A stretch of DNA of 64,000 bases from an uncultured Gemmatimonadota bacterium (GCA_913043255.1 CAJWLK010000001.1:1-64000); one strand, 5' to 3'; shown: positions 38,832 to 48,617, counted from the stretch's first letter. The notes: generated by a model not told the origin, from the letters alone. Program-made: numbers and translations.

Positions 38832-39634
38832 TCGTTTCTACTAAAAAAGTCTTACTCTGCACGAACGACGATGGGATCCATGCTCCTGGACTGTCACTTT
38901 TGCGTGATTCCGTAACGACCTTGGGGGACATTTGGACCGTGGCCCCCGATCGCGAACAGAGTGCCAGCAGCCATGCTCTCACACTTCACCGGCCTTTACG
39001 TTTGACTCATGTTAACGAACACGAGTATACCGTAGACGGGACTCCAACCGACTGCGTTTTTTTGGCAATCAAAGAAGTATTAGAATCAAAGCCTAGTTTT
39101 GTTTTATCAGGAGTAAATCACGGACCCAACATGGGAGAAGACGTCCTTTATTCGGGCACCGTCGCAGCAGCCATGGAAGCAGTAGTACTAGGCATCCCTG
39201 GAGCTGCCATCTCGTTCGTAGGCCACGAGCTTGAGATGATGCGAACATACGAACCCTTTCTTACCGACCTTCTATCGTTATTCCTAGAAGGGGAGGAGGG
39301 TTTCCACAGCCGGTTCCTCAACATCAATTTGCCCAACCTGCCACTTGGAGAAATCGCAGGGGTCCAAGCGACAACCCTTGGCAGCCGCGTCTACCATGAT
39401 TCCTTGACGCGAAGTGTGGATCCGAGGGGACGAGATTACTTATGGATTGGTGGTGGTCGTTCTGTTTGGGAGGGCCCTAAAGATGCCGATTTCCGGGCAG
39501 TTAAAGCAGGGTATGTCTCAGTGACACCCATGCATTTCGATCTTACGGATGGCCAAGGGGTGCATGAAGTGAACCAAAAACTCTCAACGCTCCGTCAGAA
39601 CCTGAATGCCGGAACATTTAAAACTGACTACTGA
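38828..39634 (+). CDS. surE: 5'-nucleotidase SurE
   Basis: Metal-dependent nucleoside monophosphate (and polyphosphate) phosphatase linked to stationary-phase survival. The 268-residue protein has the metal-binding CTNDDGIHAPG (about 11-21), APDREQSASSHALTL, SGVNHGPNMGEDVLYSGTVAAAME and a C-terminal DGQGVHEVNQKLS. TTG start in a TTGA overlap with the MerR gene. It overlaps pcm by 29 bp, a classic surE-pcm pairing. Confidence 0.95.
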   Translation: MIVSTKKVLLCTNDDGIHAPGLSLLRDSVTTLGDIWTVAPDREQSASSHALTLHRPLRLTHVNEHEYTVDGTPTDCVFLAIKEVLESKPSFVLSGVNHGPNMGEDVLYSGTVAAAMEAVVLGIPGAAISFVGHELEMMRTYEPFLTDLLSLFLEGEEGFHSRFLNINLPNLPLGEIAGVQATTLGSRVYHDSLTRSVDPRGRDYLWIGGGRSVWEGPKDADFRAVKAGYVSVTPMHFDLTDGQGVHEVNQKLSTLRQNLNAGTFKTDY

Positions 39635-40253
39635 CTTTAGACGAGACCGACTCCGATTGGTCGAACAGCTTCGTGAAGAGGGCGTTCAAGATCTTGCAGT
39701 CCTTCACGCATTCGCTCTCGTTCCAAGACACCTTTTCGTACCCGATGCAATGCACCACCGAGCCTACAAAAACACCCCTATCCCGATCGGCGATGGACAA
39801 ACAATCTCAAGTCCTGAAATCCACGCTATCAGTCTTGAGCTTGCTGAAATCCACCAGGGGGACAGAGTTTTAGAGGTCGGTACCGGTTCAGGATTCCAAA
39901 CCGCCTTACTCGCTGCGTTAGGTGCAGATGTGTACTCGATCGAACGCCTGACCTCCTTATCGAACCGCGCACGTGACACGCTTTTAACGTTAGGATATCA
40001 AGTACACCTTGAGATCGGCGATGGGAGCCTCGGGCTCCCATCGCATGCGCCCTACTCCGCAATCATTGTAGGGGCAGCAGCGAAAAAGCCCCCTGCGGCA
40101 CTTTTTGAGCAGTTGGTCGAAGGGGGACGATTAATAGTTCCGGTTGGCACGAGCAACCAAACACTTTACCGCTACACACAACGGGGGGCAGAGCATATAC
40201 GAGAGCGAATTGGCGGAGCCCGTTTCGTTCCACTTATCGAGGAGTCCACTTAA
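39606..40253 (+). CDS. pcm: Protein-L-isoaspartate O-methyltransferase
   Basis: Repairs isoaspartyl residues in aged proteins. 215 residues: FVPDAMHHRAYKNTPIPIGDGQTISSPEIHA is the substrate loop, VLEVGTGSGFQTALLAALGADVYSIER the SAM motif I region, and GGRLIVPVG the post motif. ATG 39606 overlaps surE by 29 bp. A later in-frame TTG at 39657 would still keep the catalytic domain, so the exact start is uncertain. Confidence 0.93.
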   Translation: MPEHLKLTTDFRRDRLRLVEQLREEGVQDLAVLHAFALVPRHLFVPDAMHHRAYKNTPIPIGDGQTISSPEIHAISLELAEIHQGDRVLEVGTGSGFQTALLAALGADVYSIERLTSLSNRARDTLLTLGYQVHLEIGDGSLGLPSHAPYSAIIVGAAAKKPPAALFEQLVEGGRLIVPVGTSNQTLYRYTQRGAEHIRERIGGARFVPLIEEST

Positions 40254-40305
40254 TGAAGTCCCAGACTAACAAATTAACCTTTGTATTGAGAGGTGGAATG
40301 AGGCC

Positions 40306-41247
40306 ATGAGCCCACAGGGAACCACCACGAATTCAGAGTCCCCAACACGTTGGGGACTCTTATATATAAAGGGCATGCTCATGGGTGCGGCTGATCTAGT
40401 CCCCGGGGTATCTGGGGGAACGATCGCATTTATTACTGGCATCTACGACGAACTCATTGAGACCATCGCCGGGGTCAGGTTAAATCTTGTTGGGCAACTT
40501 CGCGATGTTGGACTCCGAGTAACATGGAGAGAAGCCAACCTAAATTTCCTCATGGTCTTAGTCGCAGGTATTTTCACGAGCGCCTTCAGTCTCGCTGGGG
40601 TACTTAGTTGGTTAACTGAAAATCGGCCTGTCGAATTGTGGGCCTTCTTTTTCGGTTTGGTTGCAGCATCAATCCCACTGGTGGGAAGCCAAATTCGATA
40701 CCGGAAACTGAATGTCGGCGTCTTAATCATCATTGGGGCGACCCTCGCAGCGTTTGTGACGTCGCTGCCTCCTTTCCTACAATCGGACGCCCCCGTATTC
40801 CTTTTCGCATGTGGGGCCATTGCAATTTGCGCTATGATTTTACCAGGAATTTCGGGAAGTTTTATCCTCTTAATTCTCGGCGCCTACGCACCCGTACTCA
40901 GAGCAATCGAACAATTTGACCTGCTCCGTATCATAACGTTCGGGAGTGGAGCACTGCTTGGCATCCTCGCTTTTAGCCGAGGGCTCAAATGGCTTCTCAT
41001 AAAACAACGTGATCCAACCCTAGCTCTTCTTGTCGGCTTCCTCATCGGTTCTCTTAATGCCTTATGGCCTTGGAAAAGTTTAGTCCGAGAACTCTACACA
41101 CACCACGATGGGAGAACTGAATGGCTCAAGACTAACACCTGGCCAAACGATCCAAGCGAGATTTGGCCTGTTCTCGGTTTCACAATCGTAGGCGTTCTCA
41201 TCGTAACTGGCCTTGGGCGGATAAAGAGTCGAAACAGGGAAGCGTGA
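40306..41247 (+). CDS. DUF368 polyprenyl-phosphate translocase
   Basis: Polytopic inner-membrane protein of 313 residues. The DUF368 signature GAADLVPGVSGGTIAFITGIYDELI is near the N-terminus, with a second inverted-repeat block around MILPGISGSFILLILGAY, and 8-9 helices in all. DUF368 proteins have been shown to recycle undecaprenyl phosphate (C55-P) across the membrane; this assignment is by family. It would supply the carrier needed by MurJ-dependent peptidoglycan synthesis and by the polyprenyl-phosphate sugar genes at 47829-56648. ATG start with GAGAGGTGG upstream. Confidence 0.9.
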   Translation: MSPQGTTTNSESPTRWGLLYIKGMLMGAADLVPGVSGGTIAFITGIYDELIETIAGVRLNLVGQLRDVGLRVTWREANLNFLMVLVAGIFTSAFSLAGVLSWLTENRPVELWAFFFGLVAASIPLVGSQIRYRKLNVGVLIIIGATLAAFVTSLPPFLQSDAPVFLFACGAIAICAMILPGISGSFILLILGAYAPVLRAIEQFDLLRIITFGSGALLGILAFSRGLKWLLIKQRDPTLALLVGFLIGSLNALWPWKSLVRELYTHHDGRTEWLKTNTWPNDPSEIWPVLGFTIVGVLIVTGLGRIKSRNREA

Positions 41248-41455
41248 CAACTGTCTTTGACTATTCCCTCTATGGCGAATAAAGTGGCGTGAATTAACAC
41301 AGCTAGGTAGCTTTCTATTTCGCCTAAAGAGTCGGCGTCCCATCATCCCAATGAGACACCACTCGACGTTTCAGGAGCCTTTTGATAGTACTGGTCAGAG
41401 TCAAACTTAGGTTCGACAACGACAACCAAAGATCCAAAAAAGGACCCCCACAACG

Positions 41456-42157
41456 ATGGTCGATCGGATCCCAAGAGGAAAACAACCTCAGTCCGTACAA
41501 GATGGGGAAGATGCATTTGTCCGCGGCACCTTCCAGCTAGCCAGCTGGAGCCGACAGAATCTCCGCAGCGTGCTATTCGCGATCGGGGGCGTCAGCATCC
41601 TCGTTATTGGGACGCTATATTATGTAAACTTTCGCGCGTCCGTCCAAGAACTCGCGGCAGCTGATCTAGCCAACCTCCGGCTCGCTGCCGCAGATCCTGA
41701 AACAATGATATCTGACCTAGAAGCCTACGTTCAGCGGTTCGCAGGGAGTGAATCTGCAGACGAAGCACGGCTTATCCTGAGTCGGATGTATCTTGATACG
41801 GACCGAGCCCTGGAAGCAGCCCGAGTCGCTAATGAAGTTGCGACTTCACGTGACAAACCCGTGGGCTTTGCTGCTGGGATCCTCCTCGCGGCGGCACAAG
41901 AAGCCAATGAAGATTCGGGTGCTGCGCTTGCCACACTTCAAAACCTTGCTCAAGGAGCCCGATTCCCATTTCAACAACGCCAAGCTCAAGCATCCGCAGC
42001 CAGGATTCTAGTGACCCTGGAACGTCTTGAAGAAGCGGTGGCGATTTATTCATCGATCGCCGAGGAAGCTGAAAAAGCAGAAGATTTGGCGGAAGCAGGC
42101 GTGTACCGGCTTCGGTTGGGAGAACTCAAAGGTCAACTAAGGCAAGCCACAAGCTAA
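41456..42157 (+). CDS. Membrane-anchored TPR protein (YfgM-like)
   Basis: 233 residues. A cytoplasmic N-terminus of about 40 residues precedes one transmembrane helix (SVLFAIGGVSILVIGTLYYV) and a periplasmic Ala/Glu-rich helical repeat domain. The layout (short N-tail, one helix, TPR_21-like repeats) resembles YfgM, a periplasmic chaperone partner of SecYEG/PpiD. Sequence similarity is low, so the assignment rests on architecture. The preceding 208 bp shows no clear promoter or RNA structure. It is the last plus-strand gene. Confidence 0.75.
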   Translation: MVDRIPRGKQPQSVQDGEDAFVRGTFQLASWSRQNLRSVLFAIGGVSILVIGTLYYVNFRASVQELAAADLANLRLAAADPETMISDLEAYVQRFAGSESADEARLILSRMYLDTDRALEAARVANEVATSRDKPVGFAAGILLAAAQEANEDSGAALATLQNLAQGARFPFQQRQAQASAARILVTLERLEEAVAIYSSIAEEAEKAEDLAEAGVYRLRLGELKGQLRQATS

Positions 42158-42252
42158 TTTTTCGTATCAGCACCAATGCGGCATAATATACATTATGTAA
42201 ACTTCTGTTTTGTCGAATCCTTTCTTCCGCACCCTCCCCAACAAACCGTCTT

Positions 42253-44496
42253 TCAAAACCCGAACGTATGGGAGTATTTGATCATCATCGTACGCCCCGC
42301 TGACAATGGTAAGCGCGGATCCAATCCGTTCGTACGTTCAAAATTTAAACCTTCGTTGTAGACCACCCACAAGTCTGTACCTTCACGAAAATGGTACCTC
42401 ATTCGCGCATTTATACTCGTTTGATCGACAGTTGAATTGTATTGGGTCAGTGTACTGAGTGAGAGATGTGTATTCAGTGCAAAGTCAATTTTTAGCTGGG
42501 CCAACTGTGTCGTCAGGGCCTTATCAGGCAGTTCAAACCGATTCACCTCAAATCCCGGATGTACTTCTACGTGTTTCGACAGAATCACGCGTGGCCTGAA
42601 GCGACCACTCACGCGACGACCATTGTAAAACGTTCCCGCGGAACCACCGAGTTCACCACGAGCTAGCAATGTCCTCGGTAGCCGCCATGAAGCGGTCGCT
42701 TCATGAAACCAATACTCTCCAGGTGCAACCGAAAACCCTACGATGCGGAACGGTTCGCGTACACTCTCGAAGCTCGACTCTAAACCGAAAGAAAGAACAC
42801 CATTCGACTTAGATTGGAAGCGGACTTCCGGTTTAATTGATCTGGATTCTGCCGTATTGTCCTTATTACGGTAGTAATGGCTGGTGTTCGTAACGACCGT
42901 AATGTGTCGCAGTGAGGATTTCGGGCCCGCAAACCACTGGTACTTGAGCTCTCCCGCATAGAAGCTAAAGTCACTTCGAGCTTGGAATCCTAAGCGTGGC
43001 AAATAGTCTGGGCCGACTCTCCCATACTCCCCATAATACGAAACGCCTTCGTCTCTCCGCCTCTCAAAACGAGTTCGAAGGAGCGCTGCATCGACCACCC
43101 CCCTTTCCTCGACAACTTCATCGAAAGTTTGAGCCCACTTCACCGTCAGATACTCATCGCCAAACAAACGGATTTCAGCGTCCAATCCATAAGCAATATT
43201 ATTCTCCCCACGCGTTCCAATCCGTGTCGTCAACATGCCTCCGACTGATGAATACGGATTAAAAACCTGCTGTTTCATACGCAACACACCCATGTTCTCA
43301 CCGGCATGACCACCATGCGGAGCCGTCTGCATATTCAGAACACCAAAATCCAACCCGCCCAACCTGCCGACAGCCCTAGCTCCCCCATAAATCCGAACAA
43401 TTTCACCTGCCTCAAGCCCAATTCGGCGGGAAAAGAATAAACGGTCGCTACGTCCACCAGTTCCGAAATCAAACGTCGACGAACGCTCTTGAAAAAACTG
43501 ACGTTTTTCTGGAAAAAAAAGTGAAAAACGGGTCAAATTAATCTGTTGATTGTCCGCCTCAACTTGTGCGAAGTCCGTATTGACTGTGACGTCAACTGCC
43601 AAGTTAGACGAAGGCGAATACTTGAGATCGATCCCTACCTCTCGCGTTTGGGATTCTCCTGTCTCCCATCTGGCCTCCCCTACTTCTGGAGGAGAACGGA
43701 GGATGGGACGGGTTTTCAGCCCTCCCAAAACATAAGGAGTCAAATAGAGAGGAGTCCCAGGACGAACGCCCTTAAGAGTGACGCGCTGCGCAAACGATGG
43801 TTTAGCGAACGAGAAAGCCCCGTATGCGGGCGATATTTGTGGCCACAGGTGACGTTCATTCTTTCGAGCAATGGCTCGATATGTAATGAGCCCCATTACT
43901 ACTTCGTCGCTCTCTGCTTGAAATCCCAAGGTTGAAAATGGAATTCGGACTTCCACGAACCAACCCTCATCGGTGCGGCGGGTAGCAACATCCCAGTGTG
44001 CATTCCAGTCCGAATTAAAAGGTGCGCCACTCCCCGTGTATTCCGCATCGCCAGCGATCAACCGATCGCCCCGGGCACCGTTCGGATTCACAGTAAACGC
44101 CAAAGCCGTTTCAAAGTCGTTATAGCTATCGACGATAACCGCGAGATAGTCATCGCCGCTAAACGTATCGCGCATGAATGTGTTGGCGCGGATCCCGCTC
44201 GGGTCCGAATCATACATCCGACCCGAGATGTAGAGATTGCTATCGTCGTATCCGAAGCGGATCTCGGTATCTTCCGTTTGTTCGCCAAGATAGACCGGAG
44301 TGTAAAGCACAATCGGAACGGGCTCGATCAACTCCCAGGCCGCTTCGTCAATCTCACCGTCAAGCGTGATGGGACCCGTCAAACGTGATAGCGACTGTGG
44401 CTGCCGCCGACTGTCTACTTCCTGCGCCCTACCCTGCCCAATCAGGAAGATCCATATAAAAAAGGAAGCACGAGCAATATTGGAGAAACCTACCAT
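42253..44496 (-). CDS. DUF5916/CBM9-like outer-membrane protein, copy 1
   Basis: 747 residues. A signal peptide (about 1-24) is followed by a CBM9-like beta-sandwich (LDGEIDEAAWELIEPV ... RFGYDDSNLYISGRMYDSDPSG). A long C-terminal DUF5916 region carries the diagnostic NTDFAQVEADNQQINLTRF and FFPEKRQFFQERSSTF, and ends in amphipathic strands with a terminal YSHTFGF. It is probably a 3-domain outer-membrane barrel; the family is common in Gemmatimonadota and Bacteroidetes and the substrate is unknown. Its ATG overlaps the stop of the upstream paralogue by 7 bp. Confidence 0.88.
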   Translation of the reverse strand: MVGFSNIARASFFIWIFLIGQGRAQEVDSRRQPQSLSRLTGPITLDGEIDEAAWELIEPVPIVLYTPVYLGEQTEDTEIRFGYDDSNLYISGRMYDSDPSGIRANTFMRDTFSGDDYLAVIVDSYNDFETALAFTVNPNGARGDRLIAGDAEYTGSGAPFNSDWNAHWDVATRRTDEGWFVEVRIPFSTLGFQAESDEVVMGLITYRAIARKNERHLWPQISPAYGAFSFAKPSFAQRVTLKGVRPGTPLYLTPYVLGGLKTRPILRSPPEVGEARWETGESQTREVGIDLKYSPSSNLAVDVTVNTDFAQVEADNQQINLTRFSLFFPEKRQFFQERSSTFDFGTGGRSDRLFFSRRIGLEAGEIVRIYGGARAVGRLGGLDFGVLNMQTAPHGGHAGENMGVLRMKQQVFNPYSSVGGMLTTRIGTRGENNIAYGLDAEIRLFGDEYLTVKWAQTFDEVVEERGVVDAALLRTRFERRRDEGVSYYGEYGRVGPDYLPRLGFQARSDFSFYAGELKYQWFAGPKSSLRHITVVTNTSHYYRNKDNTAESRSIKPEVRFQSKSNGVLSFGLESSFESVREPFRIVGFSVAPGEYWFHEATASWRLPRTLLARGELGGSAGTFYNGRRVSGRFRPRVILSKHVEVHPGFEVNRFELPDKALTTQLAQLKIDFALNTHLSLSTLTQYNSTVDQTSINARMRYHFREGTDLWVVYNEGLNFERTNGLDPRLPLSAGRTMMIKYSHTFGF

Positions 44497-46766
44497 ATAA
44501 GCGTATGTGAGTATTTCACCATTATACTGCGTCCCGCCGAGAGGGGGAGAGACGGACCCAGGCCGTTATTGCGCTCCCCATTAAAGCCTTCGTTGTACGC
44601 AATCCAAAGGTCGGTGCCTTCCCGAAATAAATATCGGAAACGTGCGTTTACACTCATCCGATCTAACACAGTATTATACTGCGCTAACGTACTTAAAAAG
44701 AGATGCGTGTTCAGAGCGATGTCGACTCGTAGACGAGCTAGTTGGGTTGTAATCGCATCTTCGGCAAACTCTAGGCGATTGACCTCATAGCCAGCCCCCA
44801 ACTCAAGGTTCTTCGATAAGTTCCACGTTGGACTCAAAGATCCACCGACTCGTCTCCCACCATAGAACCCCCCTGCAGACACCCTAAGATCACCCCGAAA
44901 GATACCGCTCCGTGGCAGCGACCAGTTCATGTTAACTGTTTGGAACCAATACTCTCCCGGATCGATGGTGAGTTGCGCCACAGGGAAAGGGACTCGAACA
45001 CTCTCAAAAGTTGATTCCGTATCAACGGAGACCCGTCCGCTATTCTTGAATTCGAAGGCGAGAGTTGGTTTGATAGTCCGCGATTCAGCGGTCCCATCCG
45101 CGACCCGGAAAAAATTCCACGAACCTGCCGACAGGGAGATGGAATTAAGTTTTGATGAAGGGCTCATAAAGGACAAGTACTGCACTTCTCCTCCAAACAA
45201 ACTAAAGTCCCGACGGTCCTGAAAACCCAGTCTCGGAAGATAGTCTCGCCCCACACGCCCGTAGTTGACGTTAAAAGAAAATCCGCGATCTATACGTCGC
45301 TCAAACCTCGTCAACAAGAGGCCCGCATCCAAGATGTTCTCTTCATCAATGACTTCATCAAAAGTTTGTGCCCATTTGACCGTGAGCCACTGGTCCCCAA
45401 AGAGTTTGAGTTCTGTATCTAGTCCATACGCAACGTTGTTCTCGCCTACAGCTCCCACTTTTGTGGTAAGCATCCCACCAACGGAAGAGTACGGGTTCAA
45501 GACCTGCTGCTTGAGACGCAGCACCCCTACATTTTCGCCCCCCGATCCACCGTGGGACCGTGTCTGCATATTCAGGAAGCCGAAATCCAATCCGCCGACC
45601 CGCCCTACGAGACGTGCTCCTCCATATATTGGAATAATCTCCCCAGCCTCAAGTCCTATCCTTCGGCTAAAGAACAAACGATTACTAAAACCTCCCGTAC
45701 TAAAATCAAACGTCGAAGCTCTCTCTTGGAAAAACTGTCTTTTTTCGGGGAAGAACAACGGAAACCTGGTCAGGTTAATCTGTTGAACATCCGCTTCAAC
45801 TTGTGCGAAGTCTGTGTTTACGGTGAGATCAACCGCCAGGTTAGAAGAAGGAGAATATTTTAAGTCAATGCCCGGTTCGCGTGTTTTCATCTCACGGGAC
45901 CCCCAAGCACTTTCCGGCACATCGGGCGGCGTCTGAAGCACAGGAACCTGTGTAAGCCCTCCCAAAACATACGGGGTGACGTACACCGGCTTGGATGGCG
46001 TCACACCACGAAGTGTCACACGCTGTGATTGTGACGGCTTCGCGAAACCAAAACCTCCCCATTCTTGGCCGATCGCAGGATACAGATGACGCTCAAACTT
46101 TCGCGCGATGAACCGATACACGATGATACCCATCGTGACTTCGTCGTCGACCACATCGAAACCGAGCGTTGAGAACGGAATTCGAAATTCCGCGAACCAG
46201 CCCTCTTCATTTCGTGAAGTCGCCACATCCCAGTGAGAGTTCCAATCAGCATTCATGACACCACCAAACGGGCCGCCCCCGAATGAAAATTCGGCATCAT
46301 TGGACATGGTGCGGTCTTGCCGCGCCCCCCCCGGGTTCGTGACAAACCAAACCGCTGTTTCATAATCGTTATAGCTGTCGATCATGATGGACAGCAGATC
46401 GTCCCCGCTGAACTGGTCACGATAGAACGTGTTTAACCTGATCCCGTCCGGATCGGAGTCATACATACGCCCCGACATATAGATGTGCTGGTCATCATAA
46501 CCGATCCGAACCTCCGTCTCTTCGGTGAGTTCTCCGCCATGGACTGGGCCCCACATGAAAAACGGTAGCGGTTCGATTTCTTCCCACGCAACCTCGTCCA
46601 CGACTCCATCCAATTCGACCTCACCTGAAAGCCGTACGAGTGGAATAGGAATCGAACGCCTCTCATCGGCAGCAGCTAACTGGTCATTGCGTTGTTGTGT
46701 CTCAGCAGCAGAAGAGAAACCCAAAAGAAGCAAGTTGAGCAATAGGGTTACCTGAAAACGAGACAT
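44490..46766 (-). CDS. DUF5916/CBM9-like outer-membrane protein, copy 2
   Basis: About 758 residues from the ATG that opens a clean signal peptide (MSRFQVTLLLNLLLLGFSSA); a longer reading from 46859 adds 31 residues with no signal value. The same architecture as the downstream gene is present, and many blocks are nearly identical (VNTDFAQVEADVQQINLTRF, FFPEKRQFFQERASTF, LFFSRRIGLEAGEI). It is clearly a tandem duplication product. It ends YSHTLIW, an aromatic C-terminal barrel signal. Probably co-transcribed with copy 1. Confidence 0.88.
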   Translation of the reverse strand: MSRFQVTLLLNLLLLGFSSAAETQQRNDQLAAADERRSIPIPLVRLSGEVELDGVVDEVAWEEIEPLPFFMWGPVHGGELTEETEVRIGYDDQHIYMSGRMYDSDPDGIRLNTFYRDQFSGDDLLSIMIDSYNDYETAVWFVTNPGGARQDRTMSNDAEFSFGGGPFGGVMNADWNSHWDVATSRNEEGWFAEFRIPFSTLGFDVVDDEVTMGIIVYRFIARKFERHLYPAIGQEWGGFGFAKPSQSQRVTLRGVTPSKPVYVTPYVLGGLTQVPVLQTPPDVPESAWGSREMKTREPGIDLKYSPSSNLAVDLTVNTDFAQVEADVQQINLTRFPLFFPEKRQFFQERASTFDFSTGGFSNRLFFSRRIGLEAGEIIPIYGGARLVGRVGGLDFGFLNMQTRSHGGSGGENVGVLRLKQQVLNPYSSVGGMLTTKVGAVGENNVAYGLDTELKLFGDQWLTVKWAQTFDEVIDEENILDAGLLLTRFERRIDRGFSFNVNYGRVGRDYLPRLGFQDRRDFSLFGGEVQYLSFMSPSSKLNSISLSAGSWNFFRVADGTAESRTIKPTLAFEFKNSGRVSVDTESTFESVRVPFPVAQLTIDPGEYWFQTVNMNWSLPRSGIFRGDLRVSAGGFYGGRRVGGSLSPTWNLSKNLELGAGYEVNRLEFAEDAITTQLARLRVDIALNTHLFLSTLAQYNTVLDRMSVNARFRYLFREGTDLWIAYNEGFNGERNNGLGPSLPLSAGRSIMVKYSHTLIW

Positions 46767-46868
46767 GAAGAGACGCACGTTATATTTCCTTCGGGTCTGG
46801 GGGTCGGAGATCGGCAAGACCTTGCAAGGCTTGTCGAGTGAGCCTCCCTCACTAAACACTCAGAGGTT

Positions 46869-46891
46869 GAGGTTCGCTGTAAAGCAACCTC
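46869..46891 (-). terminator. Hairpin just after the K+ channel stop
   Basis: On the plus strand GAGGTT (46869-46874) pairs with AACCTC (46886-46891), with a further GC/GC pair inside and a 6-base loop. It begins directly beyond the channel stop codon at 46892-46894. No long T-run follows on the minus strand, so it may be a weak terminator between the channel and the DUF5916 pair. Confidence 0.45.
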
Positions 46892-47824
46892 TTATGATGA
46901 TGGAAGATCCATGCTACAATAGCAGCAAAATTGGGCATCTGATGAATGCCCTGGCCGCCCACAGGAAGCACATACTCGACCCGAGACACGGGCGGGCGCA
47001 GTCCCCTTGACTCGAACTCTGTCTATCATCCCTGCCGTCACGATCCCAGTTGGAACCGCAATAATCCCATAGCCCAACACCATTATCATGGCTGCCACCA
47101 TCTGACCGAATGGGGTCAAAGGCGTGATATCCCCAAAACCAACCGTAGTGAGCGTCACAATCGCCCAGTAGACACTTCGAGGAATGCTAGTGAATCCCGA
47201 ATCAGATCCTTCTATGAAGTACATCGCAGACCCAAATACGACCACAACCGTAAGAACTGCAATTAAGAAAACGGCAATCTTATATGCACTTGAGCGGAAC
47301 GCTCTGAGCAGCATCCTCTCGCCACCAATAAATTGGGCGAGCTTCAGCACACGGAATACTCGCAGGATACGGAGAACTCGTAGCACAGCCCCCACTTGGG
47401 CGCCCGGCACAACAAGGCTTAGGAAAGTCGGAAGAATGGCCAGCAGATCGACAACACCAAAAAACGAGCGCCCGTACCGTAACCAACGTTCTGCTACGAG
47501 GAGACGACACGTATACTCTATGGTAAAGGCAAGCGTAAAGACCCATTCCAGAGCAAATAGCAGACGACCAGATCGCTGATTTATCGATTCTACGCTCTCA
47601 AGCATGACCACCGTAACACTGCAGACAATGGCCACGATCAAGACGACGTCAAAAGTCCTACCCCAAAAAGTCGTGTTCCCAAAAATGATCTGATGAAGAT
47701 CATTTTTCCACCTAGGACGATCCTTGAAACCCGGATGATCATCGTATTCGATACCCATGGACAACTTATCTGAAAATTTCTGACTGCGTCCTACACTTGC
47801 ATACGGCATGGTTCGATTTTTCAT
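46892..47824 (-). CDS. Voltage-gated-type K+ channel with C-terminal zinc ribbon
   Basis: About 310 residues from ATG 47824 (four bases after the stop of the preceding gene). Six helices fit S1-S6: S4 is the Arg-repeat VLRVLRILRVFRVLKL, the pore loop has the selectivity filter TTVGFGD, and S6 is MVAAMIMVLGYGIIAVPTG. The C-terminal tail carries a four-Cys ribbon, CASCGRPGHSSDAQFCCYC. The Kv-type fold is secure. The ribbon may bind metal, sense redox state or recruit a partner. It is unusual as the follower of a glycosyltransferase cluster. Confidence 0.88.
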   Translation of the reverse strand: MKNRTMPYASVGRSQKFSDKLSMGIEYDDHPGFKDRPRWKNDLHQIIFGNTTFWGRTFDVVLIVAIVCSVTVVMLESVESINQRSGRLLFALEWVFTLAFTIEYTCRLLVAERWLRYGRSFFGVVDLLAILPTFLSLVVPGAQVGAVLRVLRILRVFRVLKLAQFIGGERMLLRAFRSSAYKIAVFLIAVLTVVVVFGSAMYFIEGSDSGFTSIPRSVYWAIVTLTTVGFGDITPLTPFGQMVAAMIMVLGYGIIAVPTGIVTAGMIDRVRVKGTAPARVSGRVCASCGRPGHSSDAQFCCYCSMDLPSS

Positions 47825-47828
47825 GGAA

Positions 47829-48617
47829 CTACAATCTCCCAAAGAAGGATCGAATCCTAAGTGTCCACACTCGCCACACAGCTTCCCGAACAATCGAGCC
47901 CGACATCTTGCTCTCGCCAGCCACCCGATCAGTGAAAATTATTGGGACCTCCCCGACCGTGAAACCTTTCTTCCACGCCCTAAAATTCATTTCAATTTGG
48001 AATGCATACCCTGTGGACCGAACAGAAGAAAAATCAATGGCTTCAAGAACTTCCCGTTTAAAGCACTTAAAGCCACTTGTCGAATCTGTCAGAGGAATCC
48101 CAGTAACCACTCGTGCATACCTATTGGCATAGTAGCTAAGCAGGAGTCGAGACATCGGCCAGTTTATGACGTTAACCCCACGCATGTAACGAGACCCAAC
48201 CACAACATCGTATTCAGACATCGCATTAATCACATCTGAAAGATGGTTTGAGTCGTGTGAACCATCCGCATCCATTTCAAAGACCCATTCGAAATCACGC
48301 ATTAAGGCCCAACGGAACCCCGCAATGTAGGCAGAGCCCAACCCAAGCTTCCCTTCCCGATGCAGCACATTCACCCGACGATCCGTCTCGGCCATCGAAT
48401 CAGCTAGTCGACCAGTACCATCCGGTGAAGCGTCATCCACGATGAGCACGGAGAACTCATCTCCTTGTGCCAGAATCTTCCCAACGGTGTTCTCGAGCTC
48501 GGCCATTTCATTGTACGTTGGCAGTATCACGAGCCAACGGGGCAATGCACCCACACTCGACTCCAACATGTCCGTAGACCCGTACACAGGGCGCTCTAGC
48601 GATCCATTCGATTCCAT
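47829..48617 (-). CDS. GT2 glycosyltransferase, polyprenol-phosphate mannosyltransferase-like
   Basis: 262 residues from ATG 48617 (a GAGG lies just upstream; a longer reading from 48725 would overlap the previous gene heavily). Motifs: ILPTYNEMAELENTV, the nucleotide-sugar site VDDASPDGTGRLADSM, the acidic metal motif MDADGSHD, and GSRYMRGVNVINWP with SFK-like TSGFKCFKREVL, as in DPM1-type synthases. It lacks the C-terminal helices of the longer family members. It is likely to make a lipid-linked hexose donor. It ends the coupled run of the glycan cluster. Confidence 0.87.
   Translation of the reverse strand: MESNGSLERPVYGSTDMLESSVGALPRWLVILPTYNEMAELENTVGKILAQGDEFSVLIVDDASPDGTGRLADSMAETDRRVNVLHREGKLGLGSAYIAGFRWALMRDFEWVFEMDADGSHDSNHLSDVINAMSEYDVVVGSRYMRGVNVINWPMSRLLLSYYANRYARVVTGIPLTDSTSGFKCFKREVLEAIDFSSVRSTGYAFQIEMNFRAWKKGFTVGEVPIIFTDRVAGESKMSGSIVREAVWRVWTLRIRSFFGRL

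Noticed and set aside
42182-42197. Palindrome CATAATATACATTATG in the convergent gap, as a bidirectional terminator
   Set aside because: Only six weak A/T-rich pairs; too unstable to call. The rest of the 95-bp gap shows nothing.
45265-45786. 173-residue plus-strand ORF opposite the DUF5916 gene
   Set aside because: Mirrors the conserved barrel blocks on the other strand; a similar shadow exists in the paralogue at 43546.
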